The translations under genes and the position numbers were made by a program. The notes below the pieces were generated by a model. That model saw nothing but the letters and a program-made list of their open reading frames with translations, made no database searches and was not told the origin of the DNA. From assembly GCF_965363235.1 (NCBI RefSeq), contig NC_134843.1, positions 92,103,795-92,167,794 on the forward strand: a stretch of DNA of 64,000 nucleotides, written 5' to 3'. The stretch's first letter is position 1. Each line of letters begins with the position of its first letter. Of this stretch, positions 1-29,042 are shown in pieces. Source of the DNA: Mytilus galloprovincialis (lineage: Eukaryota > Mollusca > Bivalvia > Mytilida > Mytilidae).

Positions 1-504
1 AACCATTCTCTGAAAGAAAATAAACAACATTACGTCAGTATAAGGCATCACATTCTTAGGAGAAAGTTGTGTCTGTTGATTGTCAACTATGGTGGTCGAA
101 AAGTGACTTAAAGTAAAGAGTTTCTTTAAACTTAGACTAGCAAAATAATAGTATTCATGTTATACGTACATACAACAAAATAAAGAACTGCTGAACCAAT
201 GCCTTATAACTATTTTTGTTTTCTACAGAAATCCATTAATTGGATATGGATGGTATGCAAGTCAAATAAACTTTATTCAATACCACTAGATGTAGGTCCT
301 GATGCTGATCTTATGGTGAAACATGTCAAGTAGTAAATTTGCAGTTCACTTAAGTGTTGATATATATCTATGAGGAATTTAAACACAGCACATAGCAATA
401 TGAAGTTAGAAAATGAAGTATCTGGCCATACAGAAATGTGAACATTGTTATGTATGCATGGTATCTAAACTATGTTGTGATGTTACACTATTGTTTCAGA
501 TAAG

Positions 505-835
505 GGTGAAGGTTGGTATCTATTAAAAAGTTTGAACCCGCTGCATTTGTTTGCACCTGTCCTAAGTCATGAATCTGATGATCAGTAGTTGTCGTTTGTT
601 TATGTGATTCATAAGTGTTTCTATTTTTTTTATATAGATTAGACCGTTGGTCTTGTTTGAATGGTTTTACACTAGTCATTTTTGGGGCCCTTTATAGCTT
701 GCTGTTGGTGTGAGCCAAGGCTCTGTGTCGAAGACTTTACTTTTGACCTACATGTATAATGGTTTACTTTTAGAAATTGTGACTTGAAAAGAGAGTTGTC
801 TCATTGGCACTCATCATGCTCATACAACATCTTCA
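505..835 (+). repeat. Dispersed mussel repeat, family A
   Basis: This stretch shares long blocks (TAGATTAGACCGTTGGT, GGGGCCCTTTATAGCTTGCTG, GAGAGTTGTCTCATTGGCAC) with 15425-15640 and 41505-41745, and in reverse with 20025-20115. On the minus strand it gives a short recurrent reading frame beginning MTSVKPFK, which also occurs at 41473-41658. It looks like the tail of a retroelement. Class not assigned. Confidence 0.7.
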
Positions 836-18006
<17,171 letters not shown>

Positions 18007-18480
18007 TATTTGGAAGTCTCACATGTACACCTGTAATACAATTCATAATTTTAAAAATATGATCAAGAGACTTTCATTTGTAGATGCAGAAGGTCAGCAT
18101 ATGATATATATGGGTAACCAAGTTATAGAGAAAATTATTACCAATTTTCAATCATGAATGTCAAGAAACAGAGTAAAGTAGTTAGTTTTTTATTGCACTG
18201 TACAAGTAAATTTTTGTAAACATGAACACAGCTGATTTTCGATTTCAGCCTTTTTTGGGTCACTTAAGATTTGTAAGTTTTACTATGCTGTCTGTATATA
18301 GATACATGCAGGCCCTTTTCATTTGATTTTTATGCATTATACTTAAATAAATGTAGTTTGTGTGTTTTAATAATATAAATAGTTTCCTATGAAAATATTT
18401 TTTGGAACATACATGCAATTTGTTCTGGTTAATTGTAAACTCCAATACATCTGGCCAAAGATTGGAGTCTTATAACATGT

Positions 18481-19622
18481 CAGGGCTCACGCTACCAGGC
18501 GACTTGGGCGAAGAAGTCGCCTTCCCGACCGTCACGTCGCTTTCCCCGACCCCCAAAAGCGAAAACAAGTCCCCCTGTTCTTGACGATACTTGCTTTCAG
18601 TCGCTTCCGTCATCGGACATTTTCAATTTTTACCAACTTGATGAAACATCAATTTATTGATAATTAAAGAAATCCAGACATAATCGATTCATTATCTTTA
18701 GAAAAGAGGTTGAAGCATTGTCTTCGCAGTGTGTAGCAGGTTATTTGTTAAAAATACAACATTTTATCACTTCGTGCATTTCAGCAAGTTCCGGTGCTTG
18801 TTACTCGAAAACGTACATCAACCTAAATTTCGGCGGCAAAATAAGTTTGTTACTTCATTTAAACGTGATAAAAGTTGCCTCCAGTAAATGTTTAATCCAT
18901 TTATTGCATTAAAAACGTCATGTTCCTTTCCAAATAACTTGTCAAACATCGTTTATTTTTGTAAATTTTCTTGCATTCGTCCGCCATTGACCGATTTCTA
19001 AACTACGGATCTGAACCGTACCAGCTATGACCAAAATCCGTACTTTTACAATAATTACTACGGACGCACGGATGGAACAGCTGACAGAAGAATATTGATC
19101 CCAAAGGGAAAAATTACGCATTCAACACGCATTAAGAGACTTTTGGTTACATCTAATTGATTGGTGTATATAATTCCCTATATTTTTTATGGATTATTTC
19201 AAACTATTATGGCCCAGCTTAATAACTTTTATATTTTTTTATGAGAAACACTGAATTTCATACACAAGATAATTTTTAATTAAATTGTAATTGATATATT
19301 ATAATTTCTTTACATTTTTTAAAATATTTTTTTTTTTTTTAGTGCTAGATATATAGTTGGTAGTTTCTCACAAGAACCTTAGTAAAACTTAAACAACTTT
19401 TAATTTCAAATGTTACTTTAATTGTAATTTTTGACTCAGATATGAATTGAACAATATAAAAAGAACATTATTTACATATGGCCCTTTATACTATTGTAAA
19501 ATCCAAACATTGTAGCGCACTGCACGAATGAGCACTTCTCTTTCAAATCTCACCACTTCTCCCTATCAGTTTCAAAAAGAGAAGTCACTTCTCCCTATAA
19601 TTCTGAAGTAGTGTGAGCCCTG
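18481..19622 (+). mobile_element. DNA transposon copy 1, CAGGGCTCAC ends
   Basis: A 1142-bp element starting CAGGGCTCACGCTAC and ending GTAGTGTGAGCCCTG. It is flanked by CATGT on both sides (18476-18480, 19623-19627), a 5-bp target duplication. The terminal motif and TSD size fit non-autonomous hAT-like elements. It lies inverted relative to the copy at 20696-21894. Both copies hold a short conserved frame (on the minus strand here) starting MADECKKIYKNKRCLTSYLE that ends after 28 codons. No transposase was seen. Confidence 0.85.
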
Positions 19623-20024
19623 CATGTGTGACAATGCAACAGACAACTTTCGAGTTCGATGCATTTCTGTCAAAAACATCATGTGTGCTTTTAGGGGCCT
19701 TGTCACTTCAGTTCCCATGTTGAGCAATTGGTTGGAAAACTATGATTCTATCTTGCACGAATTATTCGGCAAATTGGATTTTATAATTGACAATCAGCAC
19801 TGCTGTCATTAGGGAATTGTGATTAAGTACCTACAGAACAAACATTATTTCTAGTTTATCTGGCACAATGACGATCACTAAGAAGCTTGATGAACATTAA
19901 TAGTGCAGGGATACAGCCGATCCCCTCTATCTGGTAAATCACGTCATAAAGACATGCATAATTGACGAGTTTTTTTCCGGAGACAGACAAACTTGAAAGT
20001 GGTCTATTTATATCATAGATATAG

Positions 20025-20115
20025 AAAGATGAGGTGTGAGTGCCAATGAGGCAACTCTCCATCCAAATAACAATTTATAAAAGTAAACCATTATACATGT
20101 TATAGGTCAATATGT
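20025..20115 (-). repeat. Family A repeat fragment
   Basis: The reverse complement contains GGATGGAGAGTTGCCTCATT and a TTTACTTTTATAAATTG block, as in family A. It sits in the 1.07-kb spacer between the two inverted transposon copies. Confidence 0.7.
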
Positions 20116-20695
20116 AATCAACTTTTCCTTATCAATAAATATTTTTTTCTGTTCCAAGATCATGAAAATATTGTCCTTAAAACATTGTAAACATGGTAAA
20201 ACCATAATTCAAAATATTCTTTAATGTATTATTTACTTATTATCAAAATATGATTAATAGGAGATGTAGCTATTGAGAGTATACAAAATCAATGGGACAA
20301 CAATGCTGACTACATGTACAAGTAAAAGACAATGAAAGAAAGTCATTTAAGGTCCATATATATGCATGTACATGCATGATATTTGTAGTCTCCACCATTA
20401 ACATCTGTCTAGTTCTTTCCACATTCAACATGTTCAAAGCACATTCTAATTTTCATGGTGAGGTTTTCCCTCATGTTTAATTTGTGTAAATCTAAATACA
20501 ATCCCTTATACTTATCCATACTTTTAAATAAACTTATGGTAAAAGGAAACTTATTCAACACTAAATCTATTTGATGTTGGATGTGCACTGGTTGATATTT
20601 TCCCTGTATTTAGTCTAAGATATATGATATTTTCATTAGTAGATACATGTATGTACAATGTATTTGGACTTTGAACTAGCTTTCAGTAACATGAG

Positions 20696-21894
20696 CAGGG
20701 CTCACACTACTTCAGAATTATAGGGAGAAGTGACTTCTCTTTTTGAAACTGATAGGGAGAAGTGGTGAGATTTGAAAGAGAAGTGCTCATTCGCGCGGTG
20801 CGCTACAATGTTTGGATTTTACAATAGTATAAAGGGCCATATGTAAATAATGTTCTTTTTATATTGTCATTGATTGTTCAATTCATACCTGAGTAAAAAA
20901 ATTACAATTAAAGTAACATTTGAAATTAAAAGTTGTTTAAGTTTTACTAAGGTTCTTGTGAGAAACTACCAACTAAAAATCTAGCACTAAAAAAAATTAA
21001 TTTTATTTTAAAAAATGTAAAGAAATTATAATTTATCAATTACTATTTAATTAAAAATTATCTTGTGTATGAAATTCAGTGTTTCTCATAAAAAAATATA
21101 AAAGTTATTAAGCTGGGCAATAATATATTGATATTAGTATAATAGTCTCAGAGTTAAGCAACTTTAATCAATAGTTTGAAACTAAAAAATATAGGGAATT
21201 ATATACACCAATCAATTAGATGTAACCAAAAGTCTCTTAATGCATGTGGAATATGTAATTTTTCCCTTTGGGATCAATATTCTTTGGTCAGCTGTTCCAT
21301 CCGTGCGTCCGTAGTAATTATTGTAAAAGTACGGATTTCGGTCATAGCTGGTCCGGTTCAGATCCGTAGTTTAGAAATCGGTCAATGGCGGACGAATGCA
21401 AGAAAATTTACAAAAATAAACGATGTTTGACAAGTTATTTGGAAAGGAACATGACGTTTTTAATGCAATAAATGGATTAAACATTTACTGGAGGCAACTT
21501 TTATCACGTTTAAATGAAGTAACAAACTTATTTTGCCGCCGAAATTTAGGTTGATGTACGTTTTCGAGTAACAAGCACCGGAACTTGCGGAAATGCAAGA
21601 AGTGATAAAAAGTTGTATTTTTATCAAATAACCTGCTACACATTGCGAAGACAATGCTTCAACCTCTTTTCTAAAGATAATGAATCGTTTATGTCTGAAT
21701 TTCTTTAATTATCAATAGAAAATTGATGTTTCATCAACTTGGTAAAAATTGAAAATGTCCGATGACGGAAGCGACTGAAAGCGAGTATCGTCAAGAACAG
21801 GGCGACTTGTTTTCGCTTTTGGGGGTCGGGGAAAGCGAAGTGACGGTCGGGAAGGCGACTTCTTCGCCCAAGTCGCCTAGTAGCGTGAGCCCTG
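20696..21894 (-). mobile_element. DNA transposon copy 2, inverted relative to copy 1
   Basis: A 1199-bp element with CAGGGCTCACACTAC at one end and GTAGCGTGAGCCCTG at the other. It is flanked by CATGAG on both sides (20690-20695, 21895-21900). It matches 18481-19622 in reverse along essentially its whole length, with small indels. The pair can form a hairpin with arms of about 1.1 kb and a 1.07-kb loop. It lies upstream of the ligase start exon and NOB1. Confidence 0.85.
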
Positions 21895-22789
21895 CATGAG
21901 TACTCTCAAATGAGGGGTTGTCACTCATTTGATTCGTTCCCCATTTGGCGGGTTGTCTCCAACTTGTTATTTAAGGCTACAGGAACATTGAAAAATGTGC
22001 TCGTCCAAATGTGCTTGCATATTTCCACACAAAAAATAACTAGTCTTGCAAGTTGAATGAAAAATAACCAATATCTGATTTGATTGTTCTTTGATTTTAC
22101 ATCACTGGACCTAATGACATTTGCACAACTTACTCTTAAGATGTGCCACATAAACTATTTTGTTGTGATGCATGATATAATAATTTACTGGAGAACATTA
22201 TTTTTCCTTCAAAAGACATGTCACTGATCATGTTGATAGATAACGCTGTATTTTTATACATAAAAATGATCAAGCAATCTTTAGATTTTAAATTTTAAAC
22301 TGTACAACTATACCTTTGAAATCATGATATTTCAAAATGAGAATGTCTTATAATCTATCTTACCTATGTAATTATAATTCTTGTGAAATATGTGACTATG
22401 TCACATGATGTAATTAAAAGAGCTTTCAAAACCATGAAAACAGTCTATACTGAATAGTTTTAACTTTATTTATTAAATAGTCATGTTAATAAATGATCAT
22501 ATGGTGCATGTCCAATGATTAACAGATAATACGTTTAAGACAACCTTTTACATAAAATATTAAAGTCGTGTGTAAAGCAGGATGTTGTTAAGTTTGCTGT
22601 GACAACTTTGACGATTTGCTATGTTTTCTTTTTTTCAATTGAAATATTTGATATATTTTTTAAACACAACTTTTTGATATGTGTGAGAATTTGTATTGGG
22701 GCATCCCTGCAGAGCGCATTTTGACAATATTGACCTGTATTTGGTTACGAACGAGCACTGTCAAAACAGTTTGATGTCCACCATTTCTT

Positions 22790-22814
22790 ATTGGTCATGT
22801 GATTAATGACGTCG
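22790..22814. promoter_or_regulatory. Candidate promoter cluster between divergent genes
   Basis: Within 25 bases there is an inverted CCAAT box (ATTGG, 22790-22794), an E-box-like GTCATGTGAT (22794-22803) and a CRE-like TGACGTCG (22807-22814). It lies about 245 bases before the NOB1 start codon and upstream of the divergent ligase gene. This is motif evidence only. Confidence 0.35.
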
Positions 22815-23056
22815 AAAGTTGTTATACTCATTTGTGTTTTCATAAGCTTTACAAAATATTCTATACTTTTTCCTAATTTCTGTGCTTTAAAATAAATGAT
22901 TATTGCAATAAATATCTTTTTTTGCTATTTTTTTTTCTATTAAGATATTTTGTAAAAAAAAATAAAATCATATAAACGCTTTAAAGTAAGGCAAATAATC
23001 TGTATCAGAATAGTTGCCTTTTGACATTGAATCTCATGTGGACAGCAAATTGAGAA

Positions 23057-26000
23057 ATGTCACAAAAAAGTGTAAAGCATGTGATAGCCGATGCTGGGGC
23101 TTTCATACGAAATGCCCCATTACAGGTACAAACAATTCACAATTACCATTTATTGATATCTACCAGGATGTTTGTTTTTTTCAACTTCACACATGTATGC
23201 TAAAGTACTAGTGAAGTGCCTTTTTTTATACCCCCTGACTAAGAGTTGTACTATAGTATATAGCCTTACCTCTGACGGTTAAAGTCTCCTCAAGCCTTAT
23301 AGTACTGTTTAATATACTGGACAATATTAGTATTTGGACCACAAGTGTATGACTGTCATGCCATATGGGTATACTCATAGTCATACATACCATATCAGGT
23401 ATAAATATCATATTAGTTTAAACATAGGCACTGGCTACGGTTACATGGAAATGTAACAATAATAAAAATATTATTGTTACATTGGAGACTAAATGCCAGA
23501 ATGCAAAGTCGGATAAGGAACCGATTAATTACGAATGTTACAATAATTATTGAGGCTACGGTTATATTGCGTTTTTGTTACATGAAAAACAGCAATGTAT
23601 GCTCGATTTATTAAACTTAAATCTTCTATAGTTTTGTTGCCTTAATCTTGCATATGTACGAAATAATACTTGTAATAATGATAAATAATAAATATTATCG
23701 ATTAACAAATGGTGTTTAAATTGGGTTTTTTAACGTATAAATGGTCACGTTTGGTGTTTTAAAGATACTACTTTAGATAAGTAGTGCCAAAGGCGAAAAT
23801 ATAGTCCAATGGTTTGTTGTTGAGAACTCGGGCTGAGAAAAGTGTTCACTTTAAGTATTTAACTGCACACCTACTCGTATTACTGTCATTATACTTTAAT
23901 TTGCACAATGGATGAAGAGATTCCTGTGACCAATTTTGTTTTGGGTGAAAAATTTAAAACTTGGGATTCGTTTGAAACAAAACTGAAACAATATCAAGAC
24001 ACAAATTTCATTCAACTATACAAACGCAGTTCTAAAAAAATTTATTCATCTATAGCAAAGTTTGCTAACTGTGAAGTAAAATACTGTGAACTTCAGTATA
24101 CATGTATCCACGGAGGACGTTATTTCGTTTCAAAATCAGATGGAGCTCGTCCAAACCAAAGGAAAGTTATTTTAAACCTTTAAGCGAATATCAATGGGTC
24201 ATAATATTCATGCGAGATTTTAATTACATTCATAATTCAAAGTTTGAATTGACACAGACCAAGTGTCCAACTTTTTCTCTCCATCTTCCAACGACATATT
24301 TGCTACATCTACATCATTTAAATGCAAAGGGTCTAACACCTATTACGCAAGTTAGTTAAGTCATTCAATATGGTGCTCATTAAAAACAATTTTGTATGTG
24401 AAATTAAAATCAAATGTTTGTTTTGTGACTAGCTATGCCAAATAGCATTCAAGAACAGCCTCACATCTTCTTTAACTGAGTAGTTTAATGAATGTAGTAT
24501 GTATGCCTCTGCCTCTTAGCTTGGAACTCTCTTGCCTCGTTTTTGTTGTGAAATTTTAAAACGGGATATCGCAGAATGGAACTGTACAGTATGTGATACG
24601 GACGTTCACAGTGCGGCATCACTGGTGTGTGATGGCTGCTTGGAGTGGTTTCACCAAAAATGTGTCGGACTTAGAAATGCTCCAAAAACCACTTACTGGA
24701 TATGTAGAAAATGTCATTGCAAATAAATAATTAAAGAATTTATATTTAATAATTGTATGTATTGTAAATATAAAATAAATGTCTTCAGTTTTTATTATCT
24801 AGTACATTTTGATAGACCCATCGTATATTGCTGTTTTTCATGTAACAATAACGCAATGTAACCGTAGCCTCAGTAATTATTGTTACATTCGTAATTAATC
24901 GGTTCCTTACCAGACTTTGCATTCCGGCATTTAGTCTCCAATGTAAAAATAATATTTTTATTATTGTTACATTTCCATGTAACCGTAGCCAGTGCCTTAA
25001 ACATATTTATTTATATAGTGGATTGGGAAATAAGTTTTGCAACTTTCCGCCTAAATATCATATGCGTTTTAGTATCCATCTGGTTATTAATGGGCAAAAA
25101 GTTGATGAGTACTTTCACTACATAGGTATATTTCAAGAAAATGTAGCTTCCTTCACAAAGAATAGAAAATCTAAAAACTCTTAATCAGGTTGGGAACAAC
25201 CTCTAAAATGAAAGAAAACCTCTCAATGTACATACAATGTATATACAAATGTATGTAAAGACTATCCATTTACTGAACACATTAATCACAACAGAGCTAG
25301 GGTCAGAGTCAAACTGATGTTGCCATGTTGGTACAGCAGTTTAAAGAAGGGCATTTGCCCCTGAAATCCAGGATTTCTCAACTATTCCTGATTTCAGTCT
25401 AACTAAACCAGTCTGCACCAAAAACTTTTTCAACTACTAGTCCGAATACCAATATCCTGACATTTTTCTTATTGGTCCAAACAAATTTTTGCAAAAACTT
25501 ACTAGTCCGAATGAAACTTTACTAGTCTGGGGCATCGGACTATTGGCTAACCATGCAGACTGCTAAACCTGCCACCCCATGGCCACTGGAAGTAGTTGTT
25601 TACTCAGTGAATATCAATATTAAACCTGATCATTAGTTATACAATCTAAACTAACTATTTTTAAAAGTTTTAGGGCTCTGAACTGTGAGTGTCAGAAACT
25701 GAAGAGAAGCTTACATGTACATATCCTGAAAACTAGTTTTATATATCATTAAAAAGCAATATAATTTCGCCTAGATCTAAATATTAACAGTTTTAGTTTA
25801 AGGATCAATAAGTCTGTTCAAAGAAAAATCAGATTTTAATTGACCCATATTTGTTTGTTTTGACTGATAAACTTGATGCCTAAAATAATTTATGTCTTTA
25901 TTGAACAGAGCATTGGTGAGCACATTTACACAATACCAGAGGTGGTAAAGGAAATCAGGGATAAAGCTACACTTCAAAGATTACAAGTACTGCCATACAA

Positions 26001-29000
26001 ACTAGAGTACAGAACTCCATCACAGGAAAGCTTACAGATTGGTAGGTATTATGTGGTATATTGATTTTGAATAGCTTCTTTTCCTTGAATTTACAGCATC
26101 CAAGTTTTAGTTTATCTCATTGAAATCCACTTTAGATAGAGTCTGAGTAAACAAATAAACATGTAGAATCAGGGAACACTGTTGCTCTGGAGAAGCCTAT
26201 ATACAAGCAGCATGCATGTAATAAAACAATTCTTTTATTGAACACATGTGATTTATAAAAGGCATTCAATAAAAATGTATTGACATAAAAATGTTTATAC
26301 TTGTGTTTGGTTTCTCTTTCTCTGACTATACTTTGCCTCAATTTAATATTATGAAACTTATACATAATGCTTACTCCCACCAAACATGACTCAATTTCAA
26401 AGTTGGATAATGGCACTTTCACCTTTCTTGAGTTATTTCCCCTCACCCTCATGACTGGTAAATAGCTTAATTTGCCCTATTCATTGTATATTTGTAAGGG
26501 GATGCATATCTGTCACACGGACACCATACATGTATGTGTCACATGAACACATTCTTCTTTTTTTTTTATGTTTTAGAACAACTACTTTATTAGCTTCCAA
26601 CCACAGGAATTTAAATGACCAATGACAAAATCATTTGAAATGAAGAAAAAAGGCCTAAAGTGGTACCAAATAATTTGACTAAAATTGAAATATTAAAGTG
26701 TCAAATAATAATGAACCACACACTTATTCTGAAAAAAATCATTGAATATCATTATGTTAGTGTTGACAAACATTAATATTAATCATTGAGACGGTAAAGA
26801 TTTCCTTAACAATAAAATTTGATAAAAACTTTCATCTGATTTTTTCAGAGTAATATCCCTGTAACGTTATTTTCCATCAGAAACCTTTTGTTTGGATTAA
26901 ATTACAAAAGTATGTTCTATTTAATGCAAGTCATGAATGCATTTGACTACATACACCATGTACACTACTTTACAAAAAAATATTTGAAGTAGTTGTCACA
27001 TTTCATTCCTTAGCAATGTTAGTTATGTCCCTTGATTACTAAGTATATTAAAGAGAGATAGAAACCACTGAACATATTAAATTGTGCCATGCAAACCAAT
27101 GTTTTGTTTTCTTCCATTTACAAATTGTTTGCTAAATGTGTTATGCTGTAAAGACAGCCCATCAGAGAATCTTTGACAGATCTGTGATTTTTTCACTATT
27201 TGTTTTTAGTTAGTAATTTTTCTAAGAAGACTGGTGATTATAAAAGTTTGTCAGCAGTTGATATCAAAGTTTTGGCCTTGACCTATCAGTTAGAAAAAGA
27301 ACATGTTGGATCAGAGCATATCAAAACTGTTCCAGAAAGAAAGGTATTTATTGATTTAGATTTTTATCCCAGCTTTGTAATAATATTAGGATTCTTATTT
27401 CTAATTAAAACACAGATTTTAAAGTGTTTTTTAATAATTTTAAAGCTTTCCCTATAATTACAAAATCATCACTTACATACAAGACCACAATATCAGTGAT
27501 TTTGCTAGCGCTCGTCACTTTCGTATTTTACGAAAGGGTTTTCTCATTGACGAAAGTATTTCAAATCAATTTCGTCACTTTAATTTTGAAAGTGTAAAAA
27601 AAATTTGGCAATAAAAACTATAAATCTACCTGTCTTCATGTTTTTGACAAGTTTATGACCTCCAGGTAATTAACATTTTCAACAGGTGTTACAACTAATC
27701 CGCTTATCGCCATCGGATGGGTCACCAATCCGTTAATTATCAATAAACCCCAATAATTGAATGACCATCATAATTATTTCCCCAGGAAGATCAGTCAGTC
27801 AGCATAATCGCCATTTCAACAACCTGGAGTATAGTTTCGTCATTTAATAAAAAATGTAACAACCCAGACAGTTCGCATTGAATTTCAATATTTCTTAAAC
27901 GATCACAATCTGAAGTTCGTTTGTCGTAGATTCGTCATTCGAAGGCATTTTCGTCATATTTGATTTAAATTTTCATCAAAAACTTTCGGCAATTTCCATT
28001 TTAAAATAAAGAACTTTAATGTGTTTATTCAAAACTTTCACAAGTTAAACAGGTGCTTCCTGTATTGTGTTCTACGCATGCGTGAAAGTATTCCTTTGAC
28101 TATTTATAGGTCTACATTAAAAACGTAAAATACGAAATCATTTAGAATCAATTTAACGAGAGAGACAAATATATATTTAAATCGAAAAATAATAATTTTC
28201 TAATGAATCCGGACTCGTTTTGAATTTATTATCCACGGCACGTGTCACTTCCCGTTTTCGTTTCATTTTAAAACCGAAAGTAGTAAACGTGATCTATTGT
28301 TGATTTGTTTACAGCCTCCTTTCAGTCATTATAATAGTTCCAAAAGGATTTTACATATTTCCAACTTGATAGAAATGATTTCCAAATATCGATTTAGACC
28401 TTATATAAGGATAATGATTAGGGAGTGAAATAATCATTGCAAGTTAGTTTCTGCTGTGATTCCTTGTTTTAAAAAAAAATAGAATCCAACTTTTGTTGAT
28501 GAGGATGACCCCTGGAACAAACTGAAGAGAAATTGTGAACTAAATTTCTGGATTCCATGTCAGAATCTTTCATAATAATGGCCAATACAGTCAAATCATA
28601 CAATAACTGCCAATCATGCTGGTGCCTCAATCCCTGAAAATCTGACAAAGTCAAAATCTGAAGCTAGTAATATACATCATTGGTTCCTTGCTTTTACACA
28701 AAATAAGGTTGATTTTAAAAGCGCGCAAAAGTGACTAAAGCCCTCAAAATCCTAGCTTAAACCCTGCACAATATCATCAGTAAAAGGATGTCAGACAAAA
28801 CAGCTTATGAGACACTATCAACGTATTAATGTAATCTTTAAGATAGGAGTTATCTTCCTTTATATCCAATTGCAAAATGAATACAATCTTTACTTTTCAG
28901 TGCCCACAAGCACTTTAATTGTAAAGTTTGACACCTTCAAATTTTTTTTACATGATTTTAAATGTGGTGCTACCACTCATTGAAATTTTGTTTAAAAAGG

Positions 29001-29008
29001 AAGGAATA

Positions 29009-29042
<34 letters not shown>

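Larger units (their letters stand above)
23427..24996 (+). mobile_element. MULE-type DNA transposon, internally deleted, in NOB1 intron 1
   Basis: A 1570-bp element with long terminal inverted repeats (about 175 bp; 23427-23600 against 24822-24996) beginning GGCACTGGCTACGGTTACAT. It is flanked by a perfect 9-bp target duplication TTAAACATA (23418-23426 and 24997-25005). Long TIRs with a 9-bp duplication are the MULE signature. Inside it are an N-terminal transposase-like exon and a PHD-finger exon, with the catalytic centre missing. Confidence 0.92.

Noticed and set aside
18718..18912. 64-codon frame repeated at 21460-21654 in reverse
   Set aside because: It lies in both inverted transposon copies, lacks an ATG at its 5' end, and shows no domain. 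Duplication alone explains its conservation.
23418..25005. PHD finger as part of NOB1
   Set aside because: NOB1 has no PHD finger. The exon is bounded by a transposon TIR and target duplication, and NOB1 exons 1 and 2 join in phase without it.
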